A DNA stretch of 64,000 nucleotides from NCBI GenBank assembly GCA_963722715.1, contig CAVROA010000008.1, forward strand, positions 124,001-188,000. The letters are read 5' to 3'. The position numbers and the translations under genes were made by a program. Position 1 is the first letter of the stretch; the number at the start of each line of letters is the position of its first letter. Origin of the DNA: DASQGA01 sp963722715. GTDB taxonomy: Bacteria; Actinomycetota; Thermoleophilia; Gaiellales; Gaiellaceae. The notes under the pieces are model-generated. The model searched no databases. It saw only the letters and a program-made list of their open reading frames with translations, and was not told where the DNA came from. Below are positions 16,376 to 25,467 of the stretch, piece by piece.

Positions 16376-17794
16376 GTGGCGACGAAGGCGAAAACCCGCA
16401 CTACCGACCTCGAGCAGTTCGTCGCTACCGAGGGCCGCGACGAGCAGATCGCGGCCGTCCGGCAGCGGATCGATGCGGAGGGAATCCAGTACATCTATTT
16501 CCAGTTCCCGTCGGTGACCGGCCGGATCATGGGGAAGGGCGTCCCGGCCGCCCACTGGGAGTCGATCGCACGGAAGGGCTTTCAGCTCGTCTACGGCGCG
16601 ACTGCCAACCTCTTCACCGACCGCTACGACAACTACATCGGCTACGGGCCCGAGGCGGCCGAGCTCGTCGGCCTACCCGAGCCCGAGACCTTCATGCCCC
16701 TCCCCTGGGACTCCCGCATCGCACGGGTGTGGTGCATGTGCTTCCGAAACCGCGAGGAGCGAGATGAGCCGGGCGCGTTCCTGACGTCGGACTGCCGCGG
16801 GAACCTGAAGCGCATCCAGGCCGCCTTCGAGGAGGAAACCGGTCTCCACCTTCGCGCCGGCACCGAGCCCGAGATGATGTGGCTCAAGTTGAACGACGAC
16901 GGAACGCCGTCCGTCGAAGGGGTCACGAAGCCCTACTGCTACCACATCGACCAGTTCTCGGAGCTCCAGCCGATCATCCACAAGGTGATCGAGTACGGGC
17001 AGAAGCTCGGCCTCGACATGATCCAGGGCGACCACGAGGACGCGCCGGGGCAGATCGAGCTGAACTTCGGCTTCGACCGCGCCGAGCAGACGGCCGACAA
17101 CCTCTCGACCTTCCGCCAGGTCTGCAAGCAGGTCGGCCGCGAGCTCGGGGCCTTCCCCTGCTTCATGCCGAAGCCGTTCATGGGCGTCTCGGCGAACGGC
17201 TGCCACCACAACATCTCGCTCTGGCGCGGCGAGGAGAACGTCTTCATGCCTGAGGGAGAGGACCAGCAGAAGCCGAGCGAGATCGGCCGCTTCGCGATCG
17301 GCGGCATCATCGAGCACCTCGGCGCACTGACCGCGGTCACGGCGTCGACCGTCAACTCGTACCGCCGCCTGTGGGACACGGGGTTCTGGGCGCCCGTCTT
17401 CGCGGACTGGGGCTACCAGAACCGGACGACCGCGCTCCGCGTGTCGGCACCTGGCCGGTTCGAGTACCGCTCGGTGGACTCGGCGGTCAACCCGTATCTC
17501 TCCTGCGCCGCGCTCATCGCGGTCATGCGGGACGGCATCGACCGAAAGCTCGACCCGGGCGAGCCTGAGGAGCGGAACATCTACGAGGCGATGGAGGCCG
17601 GGAAACAGGTCCGGAAGATCCCGATGACCTTCGGCGACGCGCTCGACGCGCTCGAGGCCGACGAGGTCGTCAAATCCGCGCTACCAGGTGACATGTACCG
17701 TGTCTTCATGCACTACAAGAAGGACGAGTGGGAGCGGTATTGCGCCCAAGTGAGTGACTGGGACGTGCAGGAATACCTCGACGTTCTGCCGTAG
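16376..17794 (+). CDS. Glutamine synthetase-like enzyme (GlnT / gamma-glutamylmethylamide synthetase type)
   Basis: The 472-residue ligase has the glutamine synthetase fold motifs: HEDAPGQIELNF, the glutamate/ammonia-site ANGCHHNISLW, and NRTTALRVSAPGRFEYRSVDSAVNPYLS. It starts at a GTG after AATAGGAGG. It is followed 28 bases later by three genes matching GlxB/GlxC/GlxD or MgsA/MgsB/MgsC, the N-methylglutamate synthase subunits. In methylotrophs that neighbour set goes with GmaS, which makes gamma-glutamylmethylamide from methylamine; in rhizobia it goes with GlnT. Sequence alone does not settle which amine is used, but housekeeping GlnA is less likely. Confidence 0.82.
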   Translation: MATKAKTRTTDLEQFVATEGRDEQIAAVRQRIDAEGIQYIYFQFPSVTGRIMGKGVPAAHWESIARKGFQLVYGATANLFTDRYDNYIGYGPEAAELVGLPEPETFMPLPWDSRIARVWCMCFRNREERDEPGAFLTSDCRGNLKRIQAAFEEETGLHLRAGTEPEMMWLKLNDDGTPSVEGVTKPYCYHIDQFSELQPIIHKVIEYGQKLGLDMIQGDHEDAPGQIELNFGFDRAEQTADNLSTFRQVCKQVGRELGAFPCFMPKPFMGVSANGCHHNISLWRGEENVFMPEGEDQQKPSEIGRFAIGGIIEHLGALTAVTASTVNSYRRLWDTGFWAPVFADWGYQNRTTALRVSAPGRFEYRSVDSAVNPYLSCAALIAVMRDGIDRKLDPGEPEERNIYEAMEAGKQVRKIPMTFGDALDALEADEVVKSALPGDMYRVFMHYKKDEWERYCAQVSDWDVQEYLDVLP

Positions 17795-17821
17795 CCGGGA
17801 CAGGAGGACCAGAGCCAGCTC

Positions 17822-18760
17822 ATGTGCGGAATCGCAGGGATCATCTACCGGGACGGGACGCACGGGATCGGGCGGGACATGACCCAGATGCTCCAGTCGA
17901 TGAAGCACCGAGGGCCAGACTCGACCGGCTTCGCCCTCTACGGGCAGAGCAACGGCGACGGCCACTTCATCATGCGCTACACGCTCGCCGATGCAAACGA
18001 CGCGCGTGACTTCGAGTTCGACGACCGGATCGACCGCCACCAAGACCAGGTGCTCCAGCGACTGAAGGCGCTCGGGGCGAAGGTGAAGGACGTCGAGGAG
18101 GAGACCGACTACGCCTACCGCGTGACGTTCGAGTTTCCCGGCGATCGCCTCAAGGAGCTAACCGACCGAATCGAGGACATCTCCGGAGCCGAGGTGCTCT
18201 CGCTCGGCCACTCGCTCGAGATCATCAAGGACCTCGGCGACGCAGACAGCGTCTGCGACCAGTACGAGCTCGGCGGGTTCAAGGGGACGCACGCAATCGG
18301 CCACGTCCGGATGGCGACCGAGTCGGACGTCGACATTTCCGGCGCGCACCCCTACTGGGCCTACCCTTTCACCGACGTCGCGGTCGTCCACAACGGCCAG
18401 CTGACGAACTACTTCCAGTGGAAGCGCCGGCTCGAGCGCTCGGGACACCGCTTCCAGTCGGAGTGCGACTCGGAGATCATCGCCGTCTACCTCGCCCAGA
18501 AGATGAGCGAGGGCGCCTCGCTCGAGGACGCCATGCGCGACTCGCTCGAGGAGCTCGACGGCGTCTTCACCTACATCGCCGTGACGGAAGATGCGTTGGG
18601 CGTCGCGAAGGACGAGATGGCCGCGAAGCCGCTCGTCCTTTACGAGGCTGACGACCTGGTCGCGCTCGCCTCCGAGGAGATCGCGATCCGGGCGATCGTC
18701 GACCGTGAGATCGACACGTACGACCCCTACGAGGGCGAGGTGATGGTGTGGGCCCGGTAA
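17822..18760 (+). CDS. mgsA: Class II glutamine amidotransferase-like subunit (MgsA/GlxB)
   Basis: The 312-residue protein begins MCGIAGIIYR, so removal of Met exposes the catalytic Cys2 of Ntn glutaminases. It also shows KHRGPDSTGFAL, the GHVRMATES segment and VVHNGQLTNY, all typical of the glutamate-synthase amidotransferase domain. In the N-methylglutamate synthase complex this part acts on gamma-glutamylmethylamide or glutamine. It overlaps the next gene by 13 bases. Confidence 0.87.
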   Translation: MCGIAGIIYRDGTHGIGRDMTQMLQSMKHRGPDSTGFALYGQSNGDGHFIMRYTLADANDARDFEFDDRIDRHQDQVLQRLKALGAKVKDVEEETDYAYRVTFEFPGDRLKELTDRIEDISGAEVLSLGHSLEIIKDLGDADSVCDQYELGGFKGTHAIGHVRMATESDVDISGAHPYWAYPFTDVAVVHNGQLTNYFQWKRRLERSGHRFQSECDSEIIAVYLAQKMSEGASLEDAMRDSLEELDGVFTYIAVTEDALGVAKDEMAAKPLVLYEADDLVALASEEIAIRAIVDREIDTYDPYEGEVMVWAR

Positions 18761-19539
18761 CCGGCGAGAGCCGCATCACGTACGACGCGCGCGGGCTCGC
18801 CGAGCCGCATGCGGAGATCCCGCAGGTCTCGGAGATTCAGGGCGAGACCGCGAGCTTTGACGCGCATGACCTCTCCACGCGCCAGATCAACCTCGAGCTC
18901 CGGTGGCTTCTGTACGAGCAGGGCATCAAGGACGTCACCGTCCGGAACCCCGGGTCGAAGCACTCGCTCGGGGTGGGGATCTTGACGCGCTGCAAGATCA
19001 CCTTCGAGGGCTCCCTCGGCTACTTCGGCTGCGGGCTCATCGACGGGCCCGAGATCCGGATCACCGGCCGGGTCGGCTGGTCGTCCTGCGAGAACATGAT
19101 GTCCGGCGTCGTCGTCGTCGACGGGAACGCCGGCTCGCTGACGGGCGCGGCCTTCCGGGGCGGCGACCTGGTGATCAAGGGCCAGGTCGGCGCGCGGACG
19201 GGTATCGACCAGAAAGGCGGCACCATCATCACGATGGGCGATGCCGGATCGATGACCGGCTTCATGATGCAGCGCGGCCGCCAGATCATCTGCGGCAACG
19301 TCGGCCCGGGCCTGGGCGACTCGATGTACGACGGGACGATTTACGTTGCCGGCAAGGTCAAGGCGCTCGGGATCGACTGCGTGCCGGGCGAGTGGGACGA
19401 GTCCGACACCGAGTTCGTGGAGCGGAAGTTTCGGATCTATGGCCTTGGCGACCCGCCCGAGTTCCAGAAGTTCGTCTGCGGCAAGATGCTCTACAACTAC
19501 GACAACCTCGAGCCTTCCGAGCGGAAGCTCGTCCTCTAG
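18748..19539 (+). CDS. mgsB: GXGXG-domain subunit (MgsB/GlxC)
   Basis: The 263-residue protein (GTG start inside the end of mgsA) has the repeated glycine pattern of the glutamate-synthase C-terminal beta-helix (SGVVVVDGNAGSLTGAAFRGG, GDAGSMTGFMMQRG, QIICGNVGPGLGDSMYDG). It is a structural subunit that connects the amidotransferase and synthase parts. Overlap and spacing place it in one operon with its neighbours. Confidence 0.87.
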   Translation: MGPVTGESRITYDARGLAEPHAEIPQVSEIQGETASFDAHDLSTRQINLELRWLLYEQGIKDVTVRNPGSKHSLGVGILTRCKITFEGSLGYFGCGLIDGPEIRITGRVGWSSCENMMSGVVVVDGNAGSLTGAAFRGGDLVIKGQVGARTGIDQKGGTIITMGDAGSMTGFMMQRGRQIICGNVGPGLGDSMYDGTIYVAGKVKALGIDCVPGEWDESDTEFVERKFRIYGLGDPPEFQKFVCGKMLYNYDNLEPSERKLVL

Positions 19540-19548
19540 GAGCGCGAC

Positions 19549-21027
19549 ATGACGACCAGCGACCGCTACGACCAGGTCGGCGACAACATCGGCAAGGACC
19601 AGCCCGACCGGCGCACCGTCCTCGGCCGCAGCCCGATCTTCACCCCCGAGGTTCTGAACGACATCCACATGAAGGCCGACCTCGGCCGCTACCGGATGCG
19701 GGGCTTCTCGATGTTCAAGAAGATCCCGCACTGGGACGACCTCATGTTCATGCCGGGCACGCTGACCCGGTTCGTGATCGAGGGCTACCGCGAGAAGTGC
19801 GAGACGAAGACGATCCTCGGGGCGCGGTTCGCCAAGAACCCGATCGAGCTCGACATCCCGGTCTACATCACCGGCATGAGCTTCGGCGCGCTCTCGCTCG
19901 AGGCGAAGATGGCGCTGGCCAAGGGCGCCTCGATGGCCGGAACGGCCACGTGCTCGGGCGAGGGCGGGATGATTCCGCCGGAGCGCGATCTCTCCACCAA
20001 GTGGTACTACCAGTGCATCCAGAGCCGGTACGGGTTCAACCCGCACCACCTGATGCTCGCCGATGCCTGCGAGTTCTTCATCGGGCAGGGCTGCAAGGTC
20101 GGCCTCGGAGGCCACCTGATGGGACAGAAGGTGACAGAGCAGGTGGCGGAGATGCGCTCGCTGCCGCCGGGAATCGACCAGCGCTCGCCCGCCCGCCATC
20201 CCGACTGGCTCGGCCCCGATGACCTCTCGCTGAAGATCCAGGAGATCCGTGAGGCGACCGACTACCGAATCCCGATCCAGCTGAAGCTCGGCGCCGCGCG
20301 GGTCTACGACGACGTCCGCATGGCCGCCAAGTGCGGCCCGGACATCATCTACCTCGACGGCGCCGAGGGCGGGACGGGGGCAGGGCCGCACATCGCGACC
20401 GAGGAGACCGGGATCCCGCTGATGGCGGCGATCCCCGAGGCCCGGCGCGCACTCGAGGACGTGGGGCTCGCGGACGAGATCGATCTCGTCGTCGCGGGCG
20501 GGATCCGAAACGGCGGCGACATCGCCAAGGCACTTTCGCTCGGCGCGAAGGCCGTGGCGATCGGCCATGCGGCTCTCGTGGCGCTGAACTGCAACAAGGA
20601 GATCCCGGGCGTCACCGACTACGAGGGCACGATCGGCGTCCCTGCCGGCGAGTGCTACCACTGCCACACGGGCCGCTGCCCCGTCGGGATCACGACGCAG
20701 GATCCGGAGCTACGGCAGCGCTTGATCGTCGACGAGGCCGCCGAGCGGGTCTACAACTTCCTGCACACGCTGACGCTCGAGGTGCAGATGCTCGCCCGCG
20801 CGTGCGGGAAGACGAACATCCACTCGCTGGAGCCCGAGGATCTCTGCGCGCTGACCCTCGAAGCGGCCGCGATGGCGAAGGTGCCGCTGGCCGGCACCCA
20901 GTACATCCCGGGTGTGACAGAAGAGCGGGCGCTGGGCGAGATCAAGCGCCTGCTCGAGAAGCACCTCGAGTATCCGGTCGACTACCTGCCGGAGCAGCCG
21001 GCCGAGTTCGCCGGGGCAGGAGACTAA
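19549..21027 (+). CDS. mgsC: FMN/Fe-S glutamate synthase-like subunit (MgsC/GlxD)
   Basis: The 492-residue protein matches the synthase domain of glutamate synthase: FMN site around YITGMSFGALS, CSGEGGMIPPE, YLDGAEGGTGAGP and VAGGIRNGGDIAKALSLGA, and an iron-sulfur Cys set CYHCHTGRCPVGI. In N-methylglutamate synthase it forms N-methylglutamate (or glutamate) from the released amine and 2-oxoglutarate. Length and motifs are complete. Confidence 0.9.
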   Translation: MTTSDRYDQVGDNIGKDQPDRRTVLGRSPIFTPEVLNDIHMKADLGRYRMRGFSMFKKIPHWDDLMFMPGTLTRFVIEGYREKCETKTILGARFAKNPIELDIPVYITGMSFGALSLEAKMALAKGASMAGTATCSGEGGMIPPERDLSTKWYYQCIQSRYGFNPHHLMLADACEFFIGQGCKVGLGGHLMGQKVTEQVAEMRSLPPGIDQRSPARHPDWLGPDDLSLKIQEIREATDYRIPIQLKLGAARVYDDVRMAAKCGPDIIYLDGAEGGTGAGPHIATEETGIPLMAAIPEARRALEDVGLADEIDLVVAGGIRNGGDIAKALSLGAKAVAIGHAALVALNCNKEIPGVTDYEGTIGVPAGECYHCHTGRCPVGITTQDPELRQRLIVDEAAERVYNFLHTLTLEVQMLARACGKTNIHSLEPEDLCALTLEAAAMAKVPLAGTQYIPGVTEERALGEIKRLLEKHLEYPVDYLPEQPAEFAGAGD

Positions 21028-21033
21028 GAGCCC

Positions 21034-21466
21034 GTGTCGACGCAGCAGCCCGAGCACATCCGGTCGATCGACTCCGAGTATCTATCGGGCAAGCGGTTTC
21101 CCTACCAGGAGGACATCTCCCTCTTGGACGACGTCGATCTCGTGGCGGCGACGCCGGGCGAGGACATCAACTGGCTCGAGGACGTCGAGCTCCTCGAGGA
21201 AGAGGGAATGCCGGCGGTTTTCGACCGCTACTCGAACTCGTTCCTGAAGATCTATTTCCCGATTCCGGAGGGCAGGGAGCACGAGATCGCGCGCAAGGTG
21301 CTCGTCAAGCATCTCCAGTCGGGCAATTCCTACGGGATCCTCCTGAAGGCGAAGCACACGAAGTTCCCCCAGCCCGAGCTCGGCCCGTGGGTCACGGGAC
21401 TCGAAGACGGTCGGCGAGGACTACCACGCGCCTGTCCTCGAGGGCTGGGAAGCCCCGATTCACTAG
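21034..21466 (+). pseudogene. Small conserved partner of the mgs operon, frameshifted near its end
   Basis: A GTG six bases after mgsC starts STQQPEHIRSIDSEYLSGKRF, an acidic protein with FLKIYFPIPEGREHEIARKVL in the middle. Frame 1 is protein-like up to GPWVT (about residue 121). After that frame 2 gives DSKTVGEDYHAPVLEGWEAPIH and a stop at 21466, which looks like the true ending; removing one G from the GGG at 21396-21398 joins them into about 143 residues. I recognise no family. Its position suggests a subunit or chaperone of the N-methylglutamate/glutamate synthase. Confidence 0.6.
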
Positions 21467-22662
21467 GAAAAGCCGATTGTGCTCTAGGCGGGCTCTGGGA
21501 GGGCTCGCGTCGAGCTCGATCCGCTCCCGGTGGCCGGTCACGAGGATCCGTGCTCCGATGGCACCGCAGATGACGGCGACGGCGCCGAAGGTCCAGCGCT
21601 CGCCGACCACTCCGGCCAGGGCACCGGCAACAACCGGCGTCGTGACTGCGGTCGCTCCCCAGACGACGTTCGCGAGCCCGACGGCGGTGCCGCGACCGAT
21701 GCCGGCGCGCCGCCCGCCCGATTCGGCGAGGGGGTAGCAGATCGTCGAGAGCGGCGACTGAAGGGTCGCTCGCAGGACGAGGAAGGCGGCCAGGGCCGCT
21801 GTCGCGGCCGTCGCCAGCGGCACGAGGACGACGGCTGCCAGCGCCACGACGCCGAGCCCGGCCGTGCGAACCGCGACGGCGCGGTCGCCGAGACGGGCCA
21901 CGAAGAAGCTCGCAGCCACCCAGAGGCCCGAGGCCAGCGAGAAGAGCGTCCCGATCTCGCTTGCCGACAGTCCGTTCCTGTCGAGCTGGAGCGGGACGAG
22001 AAGCGGAACGGCGCCGGCCATGATGCCGAGCGCGGCCATCAGGAGCAGCGCTCCCTCCATCCGGTGCTCGCCCCGCGCGGCGCGCAGGGCTTCGAGAAGC
22101 GACTGGCGACCGTCTGTGAACGACACGCCGCGCGCGGAGAGCGCCAGGAGGGTGCCGACGGCGAACGCGAGCGTGCCGATCGCGAGGAAAGGCGCGGCAA
22201 TCCCCACCGACTCGGCCATGTTCCCGGCGAGCACGGGGACGATGAAGTGCGCGAAGCCGGCCGCCGTCACGATCCCGCCGAGCGCGATGGCGCGGCGGGC
22301 ATTCGACGCTTGTGAGACCACGACGACACCGGCAGTCCAGGCGGTGCCGAAGCCGATCCCGAAGAGCAGCCGGCCGGCGAAGAGCGTGCCGTAGTTCGGA
22401 GCGAAGGCCTGCATGATCGCCGCCGTCCCGACATGAAGGCGGCACCGACCGCGAGAGTCTTTGCCCCGAGACGGTCGGAGAGAAGCCCGATCGGGACCCC
22501 GATCACGACCGTCGCCAGCGTCGCAGCCGAGAGCAGCGACCCCGTCTCAACGTCCGAGAGTCCGAACTCGTGCGCGAAGCGCGGCAGAAGCGGTACGAGG
22601 GCAGCCTGCAGCGACTCCGTGACGAAGATCAGTGCATAGATGAGCAGAATTGTGCGACGCAT
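21392..22662 (-). pseudogene. MFS transporter split by one frameshift
   Basis: The first 78 residues (MRRTILLIYALIFVTESLQ to VGAAFMS) are an MFS N-terminus with the loop motif GLLSDRLGAK. After about base 22427 the frame changes and the protein goes on as TAAIMQAFAPNYGTLFAGRL and a further ten or so membrane segments. Adding one base at 22427 gives a normal 12-segment carrier of about 400 residues. The 3' end runs over the end of the small gene on the other strand. Substrate unknown. Confidence 0.8.
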
Positions 22663-22804
22663 TTCGTTTCCCCCACGCTAGTCAGGCGGGAACGGCCGGC
22701 GCGCCGGTCCCTCGTTCTCCCATCGGCGGGCTCTCCAGGGACTTGAGCAAGACCCGCCAGACGAGTGATCTCGGCGGTGGCCCTGGCCGTGAAATGATCC
22801 GTCC

Positions 22805-24256
22805 GTGCCGGGCGACGACCACCTGATGTACATCGGGGGCGCCTGGGTCGGCAGTGACTCGGGCGCCACAATGACGGCGACGAGCCCTGCGACGGGCGAG
22901 ACGATCGGATCCGTGCCCGAGGGAACGCGCGACGATGCCCGGCGGGCAATTGCAGCCGCGAATGCGGCCGCCCGCGACTGGGCCGCCAGGTCAGCCTTCG
23001 AGCGGGCCGAGGCGATGGAGCGGGTCGCGGCGATCGTGGGTGAGCGGCGCGACGAGCTCGCCCGGACGCTCAGCCTCGACCAGGGCAAGCCGCTCCGCGC
23101 GGAGGCCTACGACGAGGTCGATGAGCTGGCCGAGTACTGGCGGATGGCGGCGGCCGACGGCCGGCGCCTCGAGGGCTCGATGCCGCCGTCGGTGGACGCC
23201 GGCAAGCGCGTACTTGCCTATCGGGTTCCGCGCGGCGTCGTCGCTGTGATCACGCCCTGGAACTGGCCCTACACGATGCCGGCCGAGGTGATCGCCCCGG
23301 CGCTCGCTTCCGGCAATGCCGTCGTCTGGGTGCCTGCGCCGACGACCTCGGTCTGCGCCGTGAAGCTGGCCGAGTGCATCGTGGATGCAGGGCTTCCGGC
23401 AGGTGTCTTCAACCTCGTCACGGGGCCCGGAGCCGAGGTCGGGGACGAGATCGCGGGCAGCCCGGGTACGCATGCCGTGGGGTTCATCGGGTCGATCGAG
23501 ACCGGGCACAGAGTCGCCGAGCGCGCCGCCGGAAAGGCACAACTCCTCGAGATGGGCGGGAATGGGCCGGTGGTCGTGCTGGAGGACGCGAACCTGGATG
23601 CCGCCGTGGAGGCGACTCTCACCGCCTCGTTCCTTTGTGCCGGCCAGAGCTGCACGGCAGGTGAGCTCTTCCTCGTCCACGAGACCGTCCATGACGACTT
23701 CCTCGACCGGCTGACGGCTCGGGTCGCCTCCGACATCCGCCTCGGCGACCCGTTCGCCGACGAGACGACGATGGGCCCGCTGAACAACGAGCCCACGGCT
23801 GCGAAGATGGATCGCCACTTGGAGGATGCCGTCGGTCAGGGGGCGGAGGTCGTCGTCGGTGGGTCGCGCGCCGGCGGCTTCCCGACCAGCCTCTACTACG
23901 AGGCGACGGTGCTCGACCGGGTGAGCTCGGACATGGAGGTGGCGAGGGAAGAGACCTTCGGCCCGGTCGTTCCCATCTCGACGATCCGAAGCGAGGACGA
24001 GGCGCTCGCGATCATCGACTCGGGTCCCTACGGGCTGCTCGCCTCGATCTTCACGGAAGACCTGCGCCGCGGGCTCCGCTTCGCCGAGGCCGCACGCGCC
24101 GGCTGGGTGAACGTGAACGAGGGCTCGAACTACTGGGAGAGCCACCTTCCCTTCGGAGGCCGGGCCGGCTCGAAGAGCGGCGTCGGCCGTGTCGGCGGCC
24201 GCCATGCCATGGATGCCTTCACGGAGCTGAAGACGGTCGTCCTGAACCTCGGTTGA
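22805..24256 (+). CDS. Aldehyde dehydrogenase
   Basis: The 483-residue NAD(P)-dependent enzyme starts at a GTG and has the full family set: VITPWNWPYTMP, catalytic Glu in LEMGGNGP, catalytic Cys in CAGQSCTAGE and REETFGPVVP. The coenzyme Lys in the usual WKPxP motif is replaced by Val (VVWVPAPTTS), which may change coenzyme preference. It is alone between divergent and convergent neighbours. The substrate is not evident; betaine- or aminoaldehydes are possible given the region. Confidence 0.87.
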   Translation: MPGDDHLMYIGGAWVGSDSGATMTATSPATGETIGSVPEGTRDDARRAIAAANAAARDWAARSAFERAEAMERVAAIVGERRDELARTLSLDQGKPLRAEAYDEVDELAEYWRMAAADGRRLEGSMPPSVDAGKRVLAYRVPRGVVAVITPWNWPYTMPAEVIAPALASGNAVVWVPAPTTSVCAVKLAECIVDAGLPAGVFNLVTGPGAEVGDEIAGSPGTHAVGFIGSIETGHRVAERAAGKAQLLEMGGNGPVVVLEDANLDAAVEATLTASFLCAGQSCTAGELFLVHETVHDDFLDRLTARVASDIRLGDPFADETTMGPLNNEPTAAKMDRHLEDAVGQGAEVVVGGSRAGGFPTSLYYEATVLDRVSSDMEVAREETFGPVVPISTIRSEDEALAIIDSGPYGLLASIFTEDLRRGLRFAEAARAGWVNVNEGSNYWESHLPFGGRAGSKSGVGRVGGRHAMDAFTELKTVVLNLG

Positions 24257-24265
24257 CGGCGGCGC

Positions 24266-24754
24266 TCAGCCGTCGAGCTCGGCCGTGAGGCTGCGCAGGT
24301 CGAGCGGGGCCGTGAACAACGCCACCCTGCCGTCGGCGCTTCGCGGCCATTCGTCCGGGGGGCGATCCCAGTAGAGCTCGAGCCCGTTCCCGTCCGGGTC
24401 GCGCAGATAGAGCGCCTCGCTGGCACCGTGGTCGGAGGCGCCGTCGAGCGGGATGCTCGCCTCTCCGAGGCGCCGGAGCGCGTCGGCGAGCGCCTTCCGC
24501 GTCGGATAGCGGATCGCGGCGTGGAAGAGACCGGTCGTGCCGCGGGGCGGGGGCGAGCCGCCCCGGCTCTCCCAGGTATTCAGGCCGATGTGATGGTGGT
24601 AGCCGCCCGCCGAGAGGAACGCCGCCTGGTCGCCCAGTTGTTGCTGCAGCTCGAACCCGAGCACGTCTCGGTAGAAGCCAATCGCCCGGTCGAGGTCGGC
24701 CACCTTCAGGTGGACGTGGCCGATGTCGACGCCCGGATCGATCGGTTCCGTCAC
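24266..24754 (-). CDS. VOC family protein (CatE-like extradiol dioxygenase/glyoxalase)
   Basis: The 162-residue protein has the motif IGHVHLKVADLDRAIGFYRDVLGFEL, AGGYHHHIGLNTW and LRDPDGNGLELYWDRP. The His and Glu residues of these are the usual metal ligands. This is a complete VOC protein and, unlike the copy at the left edge, is unbroken. Substrate unknown; a starting GTG at 24754 is used. Confidence 0.82.
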   Translation of the reverse strand: MTEPIDPGVDIGHVHLKVADLDRAIGFYRDVLGFELQQQLGDQAAFLSAGGYHHHIGLNTWESRGGSPPPRGTTGLFHAAIRYPTRKALADALRRLGEASIPLDGASDHGASEALYLRDPDGNGLELYWDRPPDEWPRSADGRVALFTAPLDLRSLTAELDG

Positions 24755-24802
24755 GGAGGAGACTCTATGCCTGCGACGTCCGCTGCGGTCAGCCGCGGGG
24801 CA

Positions 24803-25447
24803 TCAGGACAGATACCGGCGCATCACGTCCACGTCGACCCGGTCGACGATCTCCTCGGCTTCGGCCAGGCGCTCCGGGACGAGGGTGCCGCGAACGGCGA
24901 CCACGCGCATGCCGGCGCCGCGCGCCGAGGCGATCCCCGCCTCGGTGTCTTCGAACACGAGCACGTCTTTGGGATCGAGCGTGTCGCCGAGGAGCTCGAG
25001 CGCACGCCGGTAGCCCTCCGGGTCGGGCTTGCCGTGGGCGATGTCGTCCGATGTGACGATCGCCGTGAAAAGCGGGGCGAGACCGGCCGCCTCGAGCACG
25101 GGCTCGATCTCCGCCCGCGCCGCTCCGGACACGATCGCGACCGGGACGCGCTCGGCTGCAAATCGAACCGCTTCGCGGGTCCGCTCCTCGATCGAGGACC
25201 CGTCTGCGCAGGCGGCGCGGTAGCGGACGATCCGCTCTTCGATGACCGCGTCGAGGTCAGGATGATCTTCACCGAGCCAGGTCCGGACGATCTCGGGGTC
25301 GGACAGCCCGGCCAGGTGATCGAAGTACTCCTGAGCCGAGAGCGGCTTTCCGTGCATTGCGAAAAGCTCCGCGAAGATCTCGTAGAGGATCGGCTCGTCG
25401 TTCGAGAGCGTCCCGTTGAAGTCGAAGACGACGGCGCTGACCGCCAT
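24803..25447 (-). CDS. HAD-superfamily phosphatase, beta-phosphoglucomutase-like
   Basis: The 214-residue protein has motif I VVFDFNGTLSNDEP, motif II IVSGAAR, a Lys in HGKPDPEGY and motif III/IV LVFEDTEAGIASA. In motif I the second residue of the usual DxDGT is Phe followed by Asn (DFNGT), seen in many subfamily members. It likely dephosphorylates a small sugar phosphate or similar compound. I chose the ATG at 25447; a GTG at 25459 is also possible. Confidence 0.82.
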   Translation of the reverse strand: MAVSAVVFDFNGTLSNDEPILYEIFAELFAMHGKPLSAQEYFDHLAGLSDPEIVRTWLGEDHPDLDAVIEERIVRYRAACADGSSIEERTREAVRFAAERVPVAIVSGAARAEIEPVLEAAGLAPLFTAIVTSDDIAHGKPDPEGYRRALELLGDTLDPKDVLVFEDTEAGIASARGAGMRVVAVRGTLVPERLAEAEEIVDRVDVDVMRRYLS

Positions 25448-25467
25448 GGGGCGCGACACTACTGCCC

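Noticed and set aside
16376..17794. Call as housekeeping glutamine synthetase GlnA
   Set aside because: The direct coupling to MgsABC/GlxBCD genes and the altered ANGCHHNISLW ammonia/glutamate motif fit the GlnT/GmaS group better.
18727..20667. 646-codon minus-strand open frame opposite mgsB/mgsC
   Set aside because: No family motif, composition of an antisense shadow; the plus-strand genes are well conserved.
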